From: Eubacteriales bacterium
Lineage (GTDB): Bacteria; Bacillota_A; Clostridia; Christensenellales; Aristaeellaceae
NCBI GenBank assembly: GCA_028692205.1
Contig: JAQUXV010000166.1
Coordinates: 1 to 6,317 of the forward strand
Direction of reading: 5' to 3'
Length of the DNA stretch: 6,317 bases
Made by a program: the position numbers and the translations under genes. Positions 1 to 6,278 of this stretch are shown one piece after another (position 1 is the stretch's first letter; the number at the start of each line of letters is the position of its first letter). Under the pieces are notes generated by a model. That model saw nothing but the letters and a program-made list of their open reading frames with translations. It searched no databases and had not been told where the DNA came from.

Positions 1-65
1 GCTATCGCGCCCACGCTCATCGCTGTAAGCGTCAGTACGAGCAGCAGGGTCGCGAATCTTTTCAT
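1..65 (-). CDS. Exported protein, N-terminal fragment (cut by window edge)
   Basis: Only the first 21 codons are inside the window, reading MKRFATLLLVLTLTAMSVGA and continuing off the left edge. The Lys-Arg start followed by an uninterrupted hydrophobic stretch is a typical Sec signal peptide or N-terminal membrane anchor. The start is supported by a strong GAGGAGGAG Shine-Dalgarno run (68-76 on the plus strand as its complement). The ATG also overlaps the TGA of the upstream CapA-family gene in an ATGA arrangement (62-65), the classic sign of translational coupling. It is therefore the fourth gene of the minus-strand envelope operon. No lipobox cysteine is visible in the part seen, though one could lie just beyond the edge. 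Function cannot be judged from this fragment. Confidence 0.75.
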   Translation of the reverse strand, partial: MKRFATLLLVLTLTAMSVGAI

Positions 66-1105
66 GGCTCCTCCTCATCCATTCCGGCTGCGAGATAGGG
101 GTATACCCTGCAGGCGTTCGTCTGCTGGTAGGTCATCGCTTCGCTGTCCGCATCCAGTTTGGCAAACACCGCTTCGGCCGCCTTCCCCTGCACGAGACGC
201 GGCTGATAATCGTTCATCTCCGCGTTGCCCGATTCGTTGGCCGGGTACAGCTGCACCTGCTGGCCAAGGTATGTGCCGTCGTCGCCGAACGTCAGCGTCA
301 CGCGCGGAACCAGGCATTCGTTGGAACGCACCTCGGCGTTCCCCCCAAACAGGAAATTGCCGACGCTGTAAAAAATCGTACGGGAGTCATACACTTCCAT
401 GCCTTGTACCACATGGGGGTGGTGCCCCACCACTACGTCGGCCCCCGCCTCTATCACCATACGCGCAACCTGCGTCTGCACTTTGTTATGGTAAGTGGCA
501 TATTCTTCCCCGAAATGCAGGGCGCAAACAACGGCGTTCGCGCCCTCCTCCTTCAGCTGGCGGATACGCGCGGTAATATCGGCCCGTTTGTTGAAGCCTA
601 CGCCCCAAAACCCACAAAAAGCAATTTTGATTCCATCCTTCTCGAATACGTACTCGCTGGTCTCGTCAAAAGTGTTGATTCCCGCGGCTTTCAGCGCCTT
701 CAGCGTCGTGCTGCGGCCCGTTGTGCCATAATCGCCGGTATGGTTGTTGGCGAGGTTTACCGCTTCAACGCTGCCCAGTGTAAGAATTTGCGCATAATCC
801 GCCAGGCCCCGGAAGCAATAGGTTTTATTGGCCGCACCGTAATGCGTATCCTTTAACACACCTTCAAAGTTGCCGACCGTCAGGTCGTCCTCTGCAAAAA
901 AGTCTTTCACCTTCGCCAGAAAATAGCCGTAACCTTCCCGCTCCGCAACCCCGGCGAAGGAATAGTCCTTACCCAGTAATCTGTCCTCGCATCCGACAGT
1001 ACAGTCCCCCACAAAGGTCATCACGATCTGTGTATCCGCAAGCGCGCTGCCCGCCGATATCAGCAGCGCTAAAAGCGCGCAAAGCAGTCCCTTACCGTAT
1101 TTCAT
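62..1105 (-). CDS. Secreted CapA/PgsA-family protein (metallophosphatase-like fold)
   Basis: This 347-residue protein belongs to the CapA family (PGA_cap domain), known from poly-gamma-glutamate capsule synthesis and built on a calcineurin-like metallophosphoesterase fold. Residues 1-23 form a signal peptide with probable cleavage after ALA. The family motifs appear in order: GDCTVG (33-38), NFEG (79-82), NLANNHTGD (117-125), HFGEEY (197-202), GHHPHVVQG (227-235) and YSVGNF (246-251), so the Asp/Asn/His residues expected for metal binding are present. A longer reading from 1144 exists. I chose 1105 because it has an AGGGGGAGA ribosome site about 6 nt upstream and begins directly with the signal peptide. 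The start overlaps the Lgt-like gene by 14 nt, and the stop overlaps the next gene by 4 nt. No capBC-type synthase genes are adjacent, so a capsule role is unproven; a hydrolase of another surface polymer is equally possible. Confidence 0.9.
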   Translation of the reverse strand: MKYGKGLLCALLALLISAGSALADTQIVMTFVGDCTVGCEDRLLGKDYSFAGVAEREGYGYFLAKVKDFFAEDDLTVGNFEGVLKDTHYGAANKTYCFRGLADYAQILTLGSVEAVNLANNHTGDYGTTGRSTTLKALKAAGINTFDETSEYVFEKDGIKIAFCGFWGVGFNKRADITARIRQLKEEGANAVVCALHFGEEYATYHNKVQTQVARMVIEAGADVVVGHHPHVVQGMEVYDSRTIFYSVGNFLFGGNAEVRSNECLVPRVTLTFGDDGTYLGQQVQLYPANESGNAEMNDYQPRLVQGKAAEAVFAKLDADSEAMTYQQTNACRVYPYLAAGMDEEEP

Positions 1106-2057
1106 TGCAGGTCTCCCCCTTCTCGCTCCGATTCCGAAGGGCAAGCCCCGTCGCCGCCAGCATCAGAAGCACCAGTACCATTATGGCATATAGCAAGGTG
1201 TTGGAAATTGTGGATTTATCCAGCCCGAACTCGATCAGTACCAGCATCGCCACGCCGGCCGCGCACCCCGCAGAAACAGCGGCGCCAACAGCGCGCGACG
1301 GCCTTGTGCGCGCCAGCCAGATCAAAATCGCAATCAACGCCAGCGCAACACCCCATAGCTGGTTGACGCGCACAAACCCGAAACGCAAAAAATTGTCCTG
1401 CCGGAGGCTTTCCAGCAGCACTTGCGAAAGCCCCAGCCCCAGCATACCGGTGAGCGTGGTATCGCCGCGCCTGCGTTTCGTTTTCCGCGTCCAAAGCAGC
1501 AGCGCCGCGCACAATGCAAGCGCCGCCGCCGCTTCCCAAAAGAAGATGGGCGCGACGTACTCGCCATACGAATCCTGAACGGCCATCGGAAACCATTGCA
1601 GTGCCGGATCGTCCACAAACGCGCCGATTCCATCCATCGTAAAGCACTCCGCAAGCCGCAGGCCCGCAAGCGTAAGCAGCGCCGCCGGGAAAGCGCGGTC
1701 CAGCACATCGGCAACATTCACTTTCGCCACCTTGCCAAACAGCGCCGCGGCTGCCAGCAGCCCAAGAGAGGCGCCCGCCAGCGAGTAGCCGCCCAAATCA
1801 AAACGGTATAAAAAGTCCGTTCCGTAATCCACGGCGATAAACCCCGCGCGCACCGCGCAATAACCGGCGCGCGCAAACAGCAGGCTAAGCGGCAGGGCAA
1901 ACAGCGCAAAGCGAAGCCCGTCAATCGGCCTGCCCGTTTTCGCCTTCCAGATCCGGCAGAGAAGCAGGCACCCAAGCCCCGTCGCTACGGCGGCGGCCAC
2001 CCCATATGGATAGATATCCGCACCAAATAAAGAAAACCATTTGATGGGTTCGGTCAT
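1092..2057 (-). CDS. Divergent Lgt-like polytopic membrane protein
   Basis: The 321-residue product has about nine hydrophobic segments (near 13-34, 49-72, 90-107, 121-138, 172-190, 203-215, 231-249, 256-278 and 288-307). Its layout resembles prolipoprotein diacylglyceryl transferase, which moves diacylglycerol from phosphatidylglycerol to the lipobox cysteine of prolipoproteins. By eye, GGYSLAGASLG (89-99) matches the Lgt GGxSxHGGxxG block, LRLAECFTMDGIG (133-145) the GRxGNFxNGExxG signature, YVAPIFFWE (167-175) the P-x-x-LYE region, and ESLRQDN (216-222) the EFFRxPD region. The essential His of the first block is Ala94 here, and the signature Asn/Gly positions are changed, while Arg134 and Arg219 remain. 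It is longer than usual Lgt (about 290 aa), with two extra C-terminal segments and a charged tail. The start is set by AGGAG 8 nt upstream. It lies 36 bp after the NAGPA-family gene and overlaps the CapA-family gene by 14 nt. Lgt kinship is likely; ordinary Lgt activity is doubtful. Confidence 0.72.
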   Translation of the reverse strand: MTEPIKWFSLFGADIYPYGVAAAVATGLGCLLLCRIWKAKTGRPIDGLRFALFALPLSLLFARAGYCAVRAGFIAVDYGTDFLYRFDLGGYSLAGASLGLLAAAALFGKVAKVNVADVLDRAFPAALLTLAGLRLAECFTMDGIGAFVDDPALQWFPMAVQDSYGEYVAPIFFWEAAAALALCAALLLWTRKTKRRRGDTTLTGMLGLGLSQVLLESLRQDNFLRFGFVRVNQLWGVALALIAILIWLARTRPSRAVGAAVSAGCAAGVAMLVLIEFGLDKSTISNTLLYAIMVLVLLMLAATGLALRNRSEKGETCNEIR

Positions 2058-2093
2058 CTTTCATGCTCCTGTCGCAATCGCGTTTGCTTTCGG

Positions 2094-2990
2094 TTATTCC
2101 GCCGGCTCCACAAGCGTGACAAAGTACAGAATATCCCAGATCGGACGCACCTTATGGGTGCTGAGAGCGTTGATTTTCTTGTTGTTCAGCACCATGGTGG
2201 AGGAACTGCCCCCGTCCAGATTATACGCGGTTACGCAGCCCAATTCCACCATCATGTTCGCTGTCTGTTCCAGGGTCAGGCCGACCGAGCCGGTATTTTC
2301 GGGGCCCTCGGTAGCGACACACAAATAGGCCAGCGGGCCGGTTTGCGCAATAACCATCCGCTGGGTGGGTTTTTCGGACGCGATATGTTTGTTTTCGGAG
2401 ATCGTTTGCGCCTCTCCCCCGATCACCAGCGCAGGCCCGAAGCTGAAGGAATTGACCACCGTACCGGGAAACGCCGCAATCTTCTCCGAAGTCGCTTCCT
2501 GAATAATATGGAAGTCCCCCAGATCGTCAATCAGCAGCACATCGGCTCCCTCGGCGGGGTTGTCGCGGTACAGCGTGCCTTGCCGAATAATATATCCTTC
2601 GTTATTGAAGTTGAAATAATCACCGTTGACGGCGAATACCGCGTTGTTGCGCTCGGCGATTTTCGTGCCGGGGATATCGCGCGTGGAGCCGAATTTACCC
2701 GCCATCGCCGTACGAAGCTGGCTGGCATCCTTCACGGTGATATAGGCCGCAAGGATCGTGGTATCGTATTCCCGAAACTCCCGGATCATCACTGTAAGGC
2801 TGTCGTCCTGATAGCCTGTTCCATCCGCCAGATAGTTGCTTTCGCTCGGCGCGGGCCCGGCCGAATCATCCACAGGCAGAGCAGTATATTCCTCCGCAAA
2901 AGCGCCGGAAAGCGGCGAGGGTGACGGCAGCAACAGCATTAAACCCAACAGCATCGCCAACAACAGCAGTGTTCTCCATAGAACCTTCAT
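2094..2990 (-). CDS. Secreted phosphodiester glycosidase (NAGPA) family protein
   Basis: The 298-residue protein carries an N-terminal signal peptide or anchor (residues 1-32, probable cleavage after AFA), then a Pro/Ser/acidic linker to about residue 60 and one NAGPA domain. Family landmarks are AVNGDYF (120-126), SFGPALV (183-189), RMVIAQTG (211-218), YNLDGGSSSTM (256-266) and the closing RPIWDIL (282-288). The domain is named after the mammalian enzyme that removes GlcNAc from a phosphodiester. Bacterial members are exported and thought to cleave sugar-phosphodiester bonds in surface polymers, although most lack a known substrate. An AGGGGG site 7 nt before the ATG supports the start. It is the first gene of the minus-strand operon and is divergent from the YARHG gene. 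I found no convincing promoter for it in 2991-3185; the best -10-like hexamer (TATTCT at 3044-3039) has no matching -35. No lipobox cysteine is present. Confidence 0.9.
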   Translation of the reverse strand: MKVLWRTLLLLAMLLGLMLLLPSPSPLSGAFAEEYTALPVDDSAGPAPSESNYLADGTGYQDDSLTVMIREFREYDTTILAAYITVKDASQLRTAMAGKFGSTRDIPGTKIAERNNAVFAVNGDYFNFNNEGYIIRQGTLYRDNPAEGADVLLIDDLGDFHIIQEATSEKIAAFPGTVVNSFSFGPALVIGGEAQTISENKHIASEKPTQRMVIAQTGPLAYLCVATEGPENTGSVGLTLEQTANMMVELGCVTAYNLDGGSSSTMVLNNKKINALSTHKVRPIWDILYFVTLVEPAE

Positions 2991-3017
2991 TCAGCAACCC
3001 CCTGTGCCCTGCGCGCG

Positions 3018-3027
3018 TTTCGCGAAA
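3018..3027. repeat. 10-bp perfect palindrome in divergent intergenic region
   Basis: TTTCGCGAAA is self-complementary and sits 28 nt upstream of the NAGPA-family start codon, within a CG-rich stretch. It could be a small operator for the minus-strand operon. A 10-bp palindrome can also occur by chance, so only the sequence itself is certain. Confidence 0.35.
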
Positions 3028-3102
3028 GGCTTATCGTTAGAATATTCGCCTCTGCCGGGACATCTTCCTTCGCATTCCGCTTTTTTAAGGCTCTGTTTAC
3101 AA

Positions 3103-3131
3103 TTGACAGGGCGCTGCGTCTGCCCTATACT
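3103..3131 (+). promoter_or_regulatory. Near-consensus sigma-A promoter of the YARHG gene
   Basis: The -35 is TTGACA (3103-3108, 6/6 match) and the -10 is TATACT (3126-3131, 5/6), separated by exactly 17 nt. Transcription should begin near 3138, giving a short leader of about 48 nt before the ATG at 3186, with an AAAGGGG ribosome site at 3169-3175. This is the strongest promoter in the window and implies high constitutive capacity unless repressed. Confidence 0.85.
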
Positions 3132-3185
3132 GATTTTAGTTATGATTCGCAAAGAAAAAAGCACGTTGAAAGGGGCCGGTTTGCC

Positions 3186-4082
3186 ATGTGGAAACGTATC
3201 GTCGCGTTGCTGGTGATTCTCCTGCTGCTTCCGTCCTTTGCTCTTGCCGGTCGGCAATACATTATTCCGGACAGCAATACCCGCTACCTGAGCGAGGATG
3301 AGCTATGGGAGTGGGATTACGAATCTTTGGGGTACATTCTCAACGAAATCTTCGCACGCCACGGCTATTGCTTTATTTCCGGCGGGAAATACGATAATTT
3401 CTTCTCCTCGCTTCCCTGGTATACGCCAAACGCCAATTCCAACAACAGCGAGGCATGCTATTCCCAGCTGAGTTCGCTGGAATGGTCCAACGAAGGTTTG
3501 GTGAAGGATGTACGCGCGGACATGCGCGCGCAGGGCACGCGGAATACGAACGGCAAGCATTATCTGGATTATATCAGTTTCGATAACTTCGACGTGCTGA
3601 CCGGTTTTGCCTATACCGCCCTGAAAACCGGCCAGAAGCTGAAAGTGTATTCCGCTCCCAGTTCGTCCTCCTACCGCGGGGCCAACGGCAAAGCGCTGGT
3701 GAGCACCAACGGCAGCGTATATGTTGCCGGTTGGGAAAGCGGCTGGCTGCTGCTGATGTACGAAACCAACAACGGCGCGGTGCGCGTGGGTTATGTAAAC
3801 GGTTCCTCCATCAAAGGCAACGTCAACGCACGCAACCTGCAATTTGAATACCAATCCATGGCTTGCATAAGCGACGCGAGCCTAACCGACGACCCGGCAA
3901 CCACCTTTACCACCATCCGCACTATTCGGGAAGGTGAAACCGTCACTTATCTGACAACGTTCCAAAACCGTCATTCCTGGGCCTACATCGAGACCACCGT
4001 AGACGGTAAAACCGTTCGCGGCTTTATCCCGAGCGATGCCCTGCCAACCAGCTTCGACGCTGATGAAGAAGCGGGAAGCTGA
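3186..4082 (+). CDS. Secreted YARHG-domain protein with two SH3-like modules
   Basis: The 298-residue product starts with a signal peptide (residues 1-21, probable cleavage after ALA). A YARHG domain follows (about 34-82), recognised from the LSEDEL start, NEIFARHG (53-60) and the WY pair (78-79). YARHG is an extracellular domain of unknown activity, named after this motif and common in Firmicutes surface proteins. The remainder contains two beta-rich modules (about 150-212 and 222-288). Each has the VYSAP or ISDAS entry, a GxxV/Y middle and a terminal GYVNGSSI or GFIPSDAL strand typical of bacterial SH3-like wall-binding domains, so binding to peptidoglycan or another wall component is likely. 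No catalytic residues or lipobox are evident. It is a single-gene unit behind a strong promoter, divergent from the envelope operon. The ribosome site is 10 nt from the ATG, slightly long. Domain calls are by eye; biological role unknown. Confidence 0.88.
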   Translation: MWKRIVALLVILLLLPSFALAGRQYIIPDSNTRYLSEDELWEWDYESLGYILNEIFARHGYCFISGGKYDNFFSSLPWYTPNANSNNSEACYSQLSSLEWSNEGLVKDVRADMRAQGTRNTNGKHYLDYISFDNFDVLTGFAYTALKTGQKLKVYSAPSSSSYRGANGKALVSTNGSVYVAGWESGWLLLMYETNNGAVRVGYVNGSSIKGNVNARNLQFEYQSMACISDASLTDDPATTFTTIRTIREGETVTYLTTFQNRHSWAYIETTVDGKTVRGFIPSDALPTSFDADEEAGS

Positions 4083-4215
4083 ACAGGGTTCGGCGGCATA
4101 GCCGTATCTACATAAACAAGCCGCCGTATAACGGGCATTCATTCCGATGGACTGGTCTTTCCCTGTCAGAGCACGGTTTCTTCCTTTCGGTATAACCGAA
4201 CATATGCTTCATCCG

Positions 4216-4243
4216 GGGCGGGAACGCAATTGCGTTCCCGCCC
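4216..4243. repeat. Perfect 28-bp palindrome
   Basis: The half-site GGGCGGGAACGCAA is followed by its exact reverse complement, centred between 4229 and 4230. In RNA this gives a 12-bp GC-rich stem capped by an AAUU tetraloop. In DNA it is a two-fold symmetric site suitable for a dimeric regulator. There is no T-run on either side, so it is not a standard intrinsic terminator. It lies about 70 nt upstream of the helicase -35 and 134 nt past the YARHG stop. Confidence 0.85.
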
Positions 4244-4309
4244 TTGCCTGTATGGGTATGTCCTGCCTCTCTTCCGGCAGCGGAGCCAGCCGTTTCGCTC
4301 CATCATTTT

Positions 4310-4338
4310 TTGCTTTTCCGCGGCGGATATGGTATGAT
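4310..4338 (+). promoter_or_regulatory. Extended -10 promoter of the helicase gene
   Basis: TATGAT (4333-4338) is preceded by TGG (4330-4332), giving the extended -10 form TGnTATGAT. TTGCTT (4310-4315) stands 17 nt upstream as a partial -35. The expected start is near 4345, about 60 nt before the ATG at 4405. This position excludes the longer upstream reading of the helicase frame. Confidence 0.65.
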
Positions 4339-4343
4339 TATAG

Positions 4344-4386
4344 TTCCGTGCAGGCGCTATGCGCCCTTTGCTGGACACGCACGGAA
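4344..4386 (+). promoter_or_regulatory. Foldable 5' leader of the helicase mRNA
   Basis: The outer arms TTCCGTGC (4344-4351) and GCACGGAA (4379-4386) are perfectly complementary over 8 bp. They enclose a 5-bp hairpin, GGCGC (4353-4357) with GCGCC (4361-4365) and a TAT loop. With transcription starting near 4345, the 5' end of the mRNA would be paired from its first nucleotides. The Shine-Dalgarno begins only 4 nt after the outer stem. The loop stretch CCTTT (4365-4369) can also pair with AAAGG of that ribosome site (4392-4396). The complementarity is seen; a regulatory role is inferred. Confidence 0.5.
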
Positions 4387-4390
4387 AGAC

Positions 4391-4397
4391 GAAAGGA
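4391..4397 (+). promoter_or_regulatory. Ribosome binding site fixing the helicase start
   Basis: GAAAGGA ends 7 nt before the ATG at 4405. It is the only well-placed Shine-Dalgarno among the possible starts of this frame, and the protein from 4405 begins with the canonical F-x-x-L-x-L start of RhlE-type helicases. Confidence 0.8.
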
Positions 4398-4404
4398 TGT
4401 TTTG

Positions 4405-5970
4405 ATGAATTTTAGCAATCTGCCGCTCTCCGAGCCCCTGTTAAGGGCCGCGCGGGAAGCCGGTTATGAGGAACCCACGCCCATTCAGCGGGAAACCATC
4501 CCGCTGGCGCTGCAAGGCAAAGATGTGCTTGGCTGCGCCCAAACCGGCACGGGCAAGACCGCCGCGTTTGCCCTGCCGATTCTGCAGTTTCTCGGCGCGC
4601 AGGGACCAGACGGCGATCGCCGCCCCCGCGCCTTGATTTTAACCCCCACGCGGGAGCTGGCCATTCAGATTCAGGAAAATTTTGAGCTGTATGGCAAGTA
4701 TATGCCGGTAAAGTCCTGTGTGGTGTTCGGCGGTGTAAACCAGGCCGGACAGGTCGCCCAGCTCAAGCGCGGTCCGCAGGTGCTGGTGGCGACTCCGGGC
4801 CGCCTGAACGACCTGATCGGTCAGGGTTATATCTCGCTTGCCCGCGTTGAGATTTTTGTGCTGGACGAAGCCGACCGTATGCTGGATATGGGCTTTATCC
4901 ACGATGTAAAACGCATCATTGCCCAGCTGCCCGCAAAGCGGCAGACGCTGTTTTTCTCCGCTACGATGCCCGCAGAGGTGGAAAAACTGGCCATGGGGAT
5001 TCTGCATGATCCGGAAACCGTGAAAGTGGACCCCGTCAGCAGCACGGTGGACAGCATCCACCAGACGCTGTATATGGTGGATAAGGTGAACAAGAAGTTC
5101 CTTCTGGCGAATCTGCTGAAGAAGCCGGAGGTTGAAAACGCTCTCGTTTTTACCCGCACCAAGCACGGCGCGGACCGCGTGGTGCGCGAGCTGAGCAGGC
5201 TCGGCGTCGAATCCATGGCGATTCACGGCGATAAAAGCCAGAACGCCCGGCAGGCAGCCATGAGCCAATTTAAGAGCGGTAAGCTGAAAGTGCTGGTCGC
5301 CACCGATATCGCCGCTCGCGGAATCGATGTGGCCGGACTTTCCCACGTGTTTAATTATGACCTGCCCAACGAAGCCGAAGCCTACGTGCATCGTATTGGC
5401 CGCACCGGTCGCGCCGGGCTGAGCGGCGAAGCCGTCAGCTTTTGCTGCATCGATGAAATGAAGCAGCTTGCCGCCGTGGAAAAGCTGATCGGCAAAAAAA
5501 TCCCCCGCGAAGAAAGCGCATGGCCCATGGAAGTCTTTACCGAGACCGTTAAACAGCCGCGCCCGCCCCGCCCGGAGCGCGTGAAGGATGTGGACCGGCA
5601 CGGCAACCCCGTATCGCTCCGTAAGGCGCAGCCGGTTCATCAGCAGGGCGCACGGCAGCCGAGTTACGCTCAGCCCGCTGATCGCCATTCCGCCCCGCCC
5701 AGGCGGCAGGAGAGCCGTCCTGCGGCCCCCCGCGCGCAGGAGCGTGCAGCCCGGCCGTTTTCCGCCCACCCGCTGGAGCATCCCGCCCGGCCTGCCTCGC
5801 CCCGTCCGCAGGGCCAAACGAGCCGCCCCGCTGCGCCCCAGGCGCAGGAGCGGGTTTCCCAGGCGCCGTCCCGTTCGCAGGAACGTCGGCCCGCGCCTCA
5901 GCACACACCCGCTTCCACGGAGCGCCGCTCCGCTCCCCAGCGGAAACCCCGCAAGTTCGAATCCCGATAA
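4405..5970 (+). CDS. rhlE: DEAD-box ATP-dependent RNA helicase, RhlE type
   Basis: The 521-residue protein unwinds short RNA duplexes using ATP, with likely roles in ribosome assembly, mRNA decay or cold adaptation. All core motifs are present: the Q motif with Phe3 and PTPIQ (24-28), AQTGTGKT (45-52), PTRELA (81-86), GG (109-110), TPGR (130-133), DEAD (154-157), SAT (185-187), LVFTRTKHGAD (247-257), ATDIAARGID (299-308) and HRIGRTGR (329-336). TRTKHGAD, HGDKSQNAR and the end of the core near KKIP (364-367) match the RhlE subgroup best; CshA-like is the alternative. Residues from about 383 to 521 form a low-complexity basic tail rich in Arg, Pro, Ala and Gln. It includes SRPAAP(R/Q)AQER twice (437-447 and 473-483) and should be a disordered RNA-binding extension. 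The start at 4405 is set by ribosome site, promoter and homology. The gene stands alone and ends 7 nt before an intrinsic terminator. Confidence 0.96.
   Translation: MNFSNLPLSEPLLRAAREAGYEEPTPIQRETIPLALQGKDVLGCAQTGTGKTAAFALPILQFLGAQGPDGDRRPRALILTPTRELAIQIQENFELYGKYMPVKSCVVFGGVNQAGQVAQLKRGPQVLVATPGRLNDLIGQGYISLARVEIFVLDEADRMLDMGFIHDVKRIIAQLPAKRQTLFFSATMPAEVEKLAMGILHDPETVKVDPVSSTVDSIHQTLYMVDKVNKKFLLANLLKKPEVENALVFTRTKHGADRVVRELSRLGVESMAIHGDKSQNARQAAMSQFKSGKLKVLVATDIAARGIDVAGLSHVFNYDLPNEAEAYVHRIGRTGRAGLSGEAVSFCCIDEMKQLAAVEKLIGKKIPREESAWPMEVFTETVKQPRPPRPERVKDVDRHGNPVSLRKAQPVHQQGARQPSYAQPADRHSAPPRRQESRPAAPRAQERAARPFSAHPLEHPARPASPRPQGQTSRPAAPQAQERVSQAPSRSQERRPAPQHTPASTERRSAPQRKPRKFESR
5713..5853 (+). 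repeat. Imperfect tail repeat inside the helicase gene
   Basis: The 33-nt segments at 5713-5745 and 5821-5853 encode SRPAAPRAQER and SRPAAPQAQER. Shorter echoes (SQER, TERRSAPQ) follow up to the stop. The DNA copies differ mainly at third positions, so the peptide pattern appears kept while the codons have drifted. Confidence 0.7.
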
Positions 5971-5977
5971 TCATCGT

Positions 5978-6021
5978 AAAACACCCATCGATAGGATATA
6001 CCCTATCGATGGGTGTTTTTT
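5978..6021 (+). terminator. Rho-independent terminator after the helicase
   Basis: The arm 5978-5995 (beginning AAAACACCC and ending TAGG) pairs perfectly over 18 bp with 6002-6019, around the 6-nt loop ATATAC. A run of six T's (6016-6021) closes it. The A-run at the left base gives the minus strand a short T-tract as well, so it may work in both directions. Confidence 0.93.
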
Positions 6022-6278
6022 CATACACCTATTTCCGCCTGCATCGATCGGCACGGGAACGGCCTTTCAAACCGTTGGCGAATCTCTCGCTAATATGCAA
6101 GTTCGGTTTGCCCGAAAAGGTTCAGCTGCGCAAGGCCATGCCGAACGCGGGCGGGAACGTACGCGGGCATATGTGACCGCCCGTTGCAGTGCAGCAGCAA
6201 AACAGATGGCCTTTTTCAGCAGGCTGATGTCCGTTATAGCGCAGATGGTCATACAGATGAGTCTTTGCGCAAGGTGAA
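6022..6278. other. Region without recognisable gene; several inverted repeats
   Basis: No open frame here has a ribosome site and a protein-like product. Inverted repeats include AACGG/CCGTT (6058-6075), TTCGG-TTTGC-CCGAA near 6102-6116 and CGGGCGG (6148-6154) with CCGCCCG (6177-6183). They could belong to a structured RNA or simply reflect intergenic DNA. I did not recognise tmRNA, RNase P, SRP RNA or 6S signatures, and no clear promoter was seen on either strand. Confidence 0.5.

Larger units (their letters stand above)
4083..4404. other. Non-coding region between YARHG and helicase genes
   Basis: About 320 nt without a credible gene. It contains GC-rich inverted repeat arms CGGCGGC (4091-4097) and GCCGCCG (4120-4126), and a small hairpin TTCGG-TATAA-CCGAA (4186-4200). 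It also contains a perfect 28-bp palindrome (4216-4243), a weak CTGCC/GGCAG stem (4263-4280), and the helicase promoter and leader. None of the hairpins is followed by a T-run, so termination of the YARHG transcript is unclear. The reading frame is open upstream of the helicase back to 4147, but those 86 codons lack a ribosome site and do not resemble helicase N-termini. Confidence 0.7.

Noticed and set aside
1106..1144. Thirteen extra N-terminal residues on the CapA-family protein
   Set aside because: They would precede the signal peptide with Arg/Gly-rich sequence, and the ATG at 1105 has its own strong ribosome site.
3039..3067. A minus-strand promoter for the envelope operon
   Set aside because: TATTCT is a fair -10, but the sequence 17 nt upstream (GAAGAT) does not match a -35 and there is no extended -10 TG.
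4091..4126. A terminator for the YARHG gene
   Set aside because: The CGGCGGC/GCCGCCG arms form a 7-bp stem with a 22-nt loop and no following T-run, so termination there is not supported.
4147..4404. An 86-codon N-terminal extension of the helicase
   Set aside because: It has no ribosome site, its sequence does not resemble helicase N-termini, and it runs through a palindrome and the probable promoter. The start at 4405 has a good Shine-Dalgarno and begins with the usual family sequence.
4639..5904. A 421-codon minus-strand open frame opposite the helicase
   Set aside because: It is an antisense shadow of a confidently identified gene. Its translation is rich in Arg/Gly/His from the GC-biased complementary codons, with no recognisable domain or ribosome site.
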